Assembly: GCA_019242435.1 (NCBI GenBank) | Contig: JAFAVN010000331.1 | Coordinates: 1-14,770, forward strand | Source: Verrucomicrobiota bacterium | GTDB lineage: Bacteria > Verrucomicrobiota > Verrucomicrobiia > Chthoniobacterales > JAFAMB01 | DNA: 14,770 nucleotides | Direction: 5' to 3' | Shown here: positions 13,934 through 14,770 of the stretch, one piece after another | How positions within the stretch are numbered: position 1 is the stretch's first letter | Layout: the number at the start of each line of letters is the position of its first letter | Notes under the pieces: model-generated | Told to the model about the DNA's origin: nothing | Databases searched by the model: none | Seen by the model: only the letters and a program-made list of their open reading frames with translations | Translations under genes and position numbers: made by a program

Positions 13934-14595
13934 CTCTTCTCAATGGCTGACTGAGATAACGGGTCAAACTCGATGATGGAGGACCGGGGTTCCGTATCAG
14001 TCAGGATATTAATAATCTCAATCCCCGCTCTTTCCATCTCATGCATCAGTGCGTTAAGGCGAGCAGAAAGATAACAATAAGCAAGGACGGTAGGAATAGC
14101 GACAGCGAGACTGGCAGCGGTGGTCAAAAGACTTTGGTAAACGCCGCCGGAAACGTCGGCCAGGGTGGCGTATCCGTTGCTGGCTGAAAGTTGTACAAAC
14201 GCCTGGATCAGCCCGGTTACCGTTCCGAGGAGACCGATTAACGGGCAGACGTATGCGATGGCCACCAACAACTCGAGATTGCGTTCCAATCTAGGCACCT
14301 CCAGTTGCCCGGCTTCCTCCACAATCTCGCGCAATTCTGAGCGAGACAGATGCGGACGAGAAAGCGCAGCGTGAATCACCCTGGTCACCGGGACCGAGGT
14401 GCTCTGGCATTCAATTCGTGCCTCCGTCAGGTTCCGGCTCCGAACTAAATTTCCTAATCCCTGCAAAAACTCGCCCAGGTCGATACTGGCCCGGTGAAAA
14501 TAGAGTAGACGCTCAGCAAACACCGCTACCGTCACAGCACTACACAGGAGGATCAGCCACATTAATGGCCCGCCCCTTTGCATGTAGTCGATCAT
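13930..14595 (-). CDS. exbB: ExbB/TolQ-family proton-channel subunit
   Basis: Inner-membrane scaffold of the proton channel. I chose ATG 14595 (221 residues, starting MIDYMQRGGPLMWLILL) because the open frame upstream to 14685 runs through 27-bp repeat DNA and is not family-like. Helix 1 lies at about 9-28, ending AERLLYF. Helix 2 contains PLIGLLGTVTGLIQAF with the conserved Thr125 (Thr148 in E. coli ExbB). Helix 3 is GVYQSLLTTAASLAVAIPTV with Thr159 matching Thr181. The position five residues before that Thr, Glu176 in E. coli ExbB, is Gln154. It is the first gene of exbB-exbD-tonB and overlaps exbD by ATGA. No Shine-Dalgarno is seen before the ATG. Confidence 0.9.
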   Translation of the reverse strand: MIDYMQRGGPLMWLILLCSAVTVAVFAERLLYFHRASIDLGEFLQGLGNLVRSRNLTEARIECQSTSVPVTRVIHAALSRPHLSRSELREIVEEAGQLEVPRLERNLELLVAIAYVCPLIGLLGTVTGLIQAFVQLSASNGYATLADVSGGVYQSLLTTAASLAVAIPTVLAYCYLSARLNALMHEMERAGIEIINILTDTEPRSSIIEFDPLSQSAIEKR

Positions 14596-14601
14596 TGTGG
14601 A

Positions 14602-14630
14602 CTTATATCGGACGTAGGAGGTTAGCGCAA
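14602..14630 (-). promoter_or_regulatory. Candidate exbB promoter (possibly leaderless)
   Basis: On the minus strand TTGCGC (14630-14625) and TATAAG (14607-14602) are separated by exactly 17 bases, resembling a sigma-70 promoter with a good -10 and a weak -35. Transcription would begin about seven bases after the -10 element, that is at or next to the A of the exbB ATG (14595), consistent with the missing Shine-Dalgarno. It rests on pattern match only. Confidence 0.3.
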
Positions 14631-14649
14631 GCAAGGGAACGTCGGGCAC

Positions 14650-14770
14650 GCCGTGGAAATGCCGTAACGTCGTGAATGCGTGCAAATGCCCAACGCCCTG
14701 GAGGGGAGCCGCTTTGTAGGGGGCTAGCTCGATTGGTTCCTAACAGGCGGCTCCCGGGAATAATCCATCG
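14650..14770 (+). repeat. Dispersed hairpin repeat, copy C, preceded by 27-bp tags
   Basis: 14689-14770 is the third copy of the 82-base hairpin element, in the same orientation as copy A and running off the window end. It again has GGGGAGCCGC on the left, GGCGGCTCCC on the right and CTAGCTCGATTGG in the loop. 14653-14679 and the following bases (CGTGGAAATGCCGTAACG, then CGTGCAAATGCCCAACGCC) are two diverged copies of the same 27-base tag seen before copy A. The block lies directly upstream of the exbB promoter region. Confidence 0.82.

Noticed and set aside
14596..14685. 30-residue N-terminal extension of ExbB
   Set aside because: It is encoded largely by 27-bp repeat sequence and is unlike the family; ATG 14595 starts at the expected place before helix 1.
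1..14770. tRNA, rRNA, riboswitch, prophage, defence system or transposase
   Set aside because: No cloverleaf, conserved rRNA stretch, riboswitch core or protein motif of these classes was recognised on either strand by reading; a covariance-model and profile search would be needed to exclude small RNAs fully.

Overview
The window (about 14.8 kb, moderately GC-rich) looks like a chromosomal segment of a Gram-negative bacterium, most probably of the Verrucomicrobiota (a Chthoniobacterales/Spartobacteria-like soil lineage is my best guess). The reasons are an outer-membrane TolC-type protein, an ExbB/ExbD/TonB system, a CBS-less GuaB3-type IMP dehydrogenase, an rpmE-prfA-prmC-murA housekeeping run, weak or absent Shine-Dalgarno sequences, and a dispersed hairpin repeat. 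This placement is inference from gene content; no rRNA is present to confirm it.

Layout. 1-2716 (+): the end of a TolC-like outer-membrane efflux protein, then pgeF (DUF152/YfiH) and a class I SAM methyltransferase, with overlapping ends, closed by a strong hairpin terminator (2718-2769). 2809-3306 (+): a small secreted protein with a probable carbohydrate-binding jelly-roll fold. 3307-3697: no gene; it holds a 27-bp tandem array and two inverted copies of a roughly 80-bp hairpin repeat, placed exactly between two convergent genes. 3698-5080 (-): a compact acyl-CoA synthetase-like AMP ligase. 5114-8733 (+): ribosomal protein L31, release factor RF1, the RF1 methylase PrmC and MurA. 8734-8910: a short convergent intergenic region with small hairpins. 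8911-9867 (-): a ten-helix EamA/DMT permease whose N-terminal coding region contains short-unit repeat DNA. 9955-11202 (-): FabF. 11254-12438 (-): GuaB3. 12443-12682 (-): a small membrane-anchored zinc-ribbon protein. 12792-14595 (-): exbB-exbD-tonB, with stop/start overlaps of four bases at both junctions. 14596-14770: a third copy of the hairpin repeat, upstream of exbB.

How the genes fit together. prfA and prmC are substrate and modifying enzyme: PrmC methylates the GGQ glutamine of RF1. exbB-exbD-tonB would form one inner-membrane energy-transducing complex driving outer-membrane transport. The zinc-ribbon gene and guaB3 are almost certainly co-transcribed, since the guaB3 ribosome site lies inside the last codons of the zinc-ribbon gene. 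The TolC-pgeF-methyltransferase group is coupled by overlaps, but its joint role is unclear.

The most unusual signals are the hairpin/27-bp repeat family, seen three times and contacting gene ends and starts, and the altered charged residues in the proton path of ExbB (Gln where Glu is usual) and ExbD (Glu where Asp is usual). I found no convincing defence system, prophage, transposase, CRISPR array or RNA gene.
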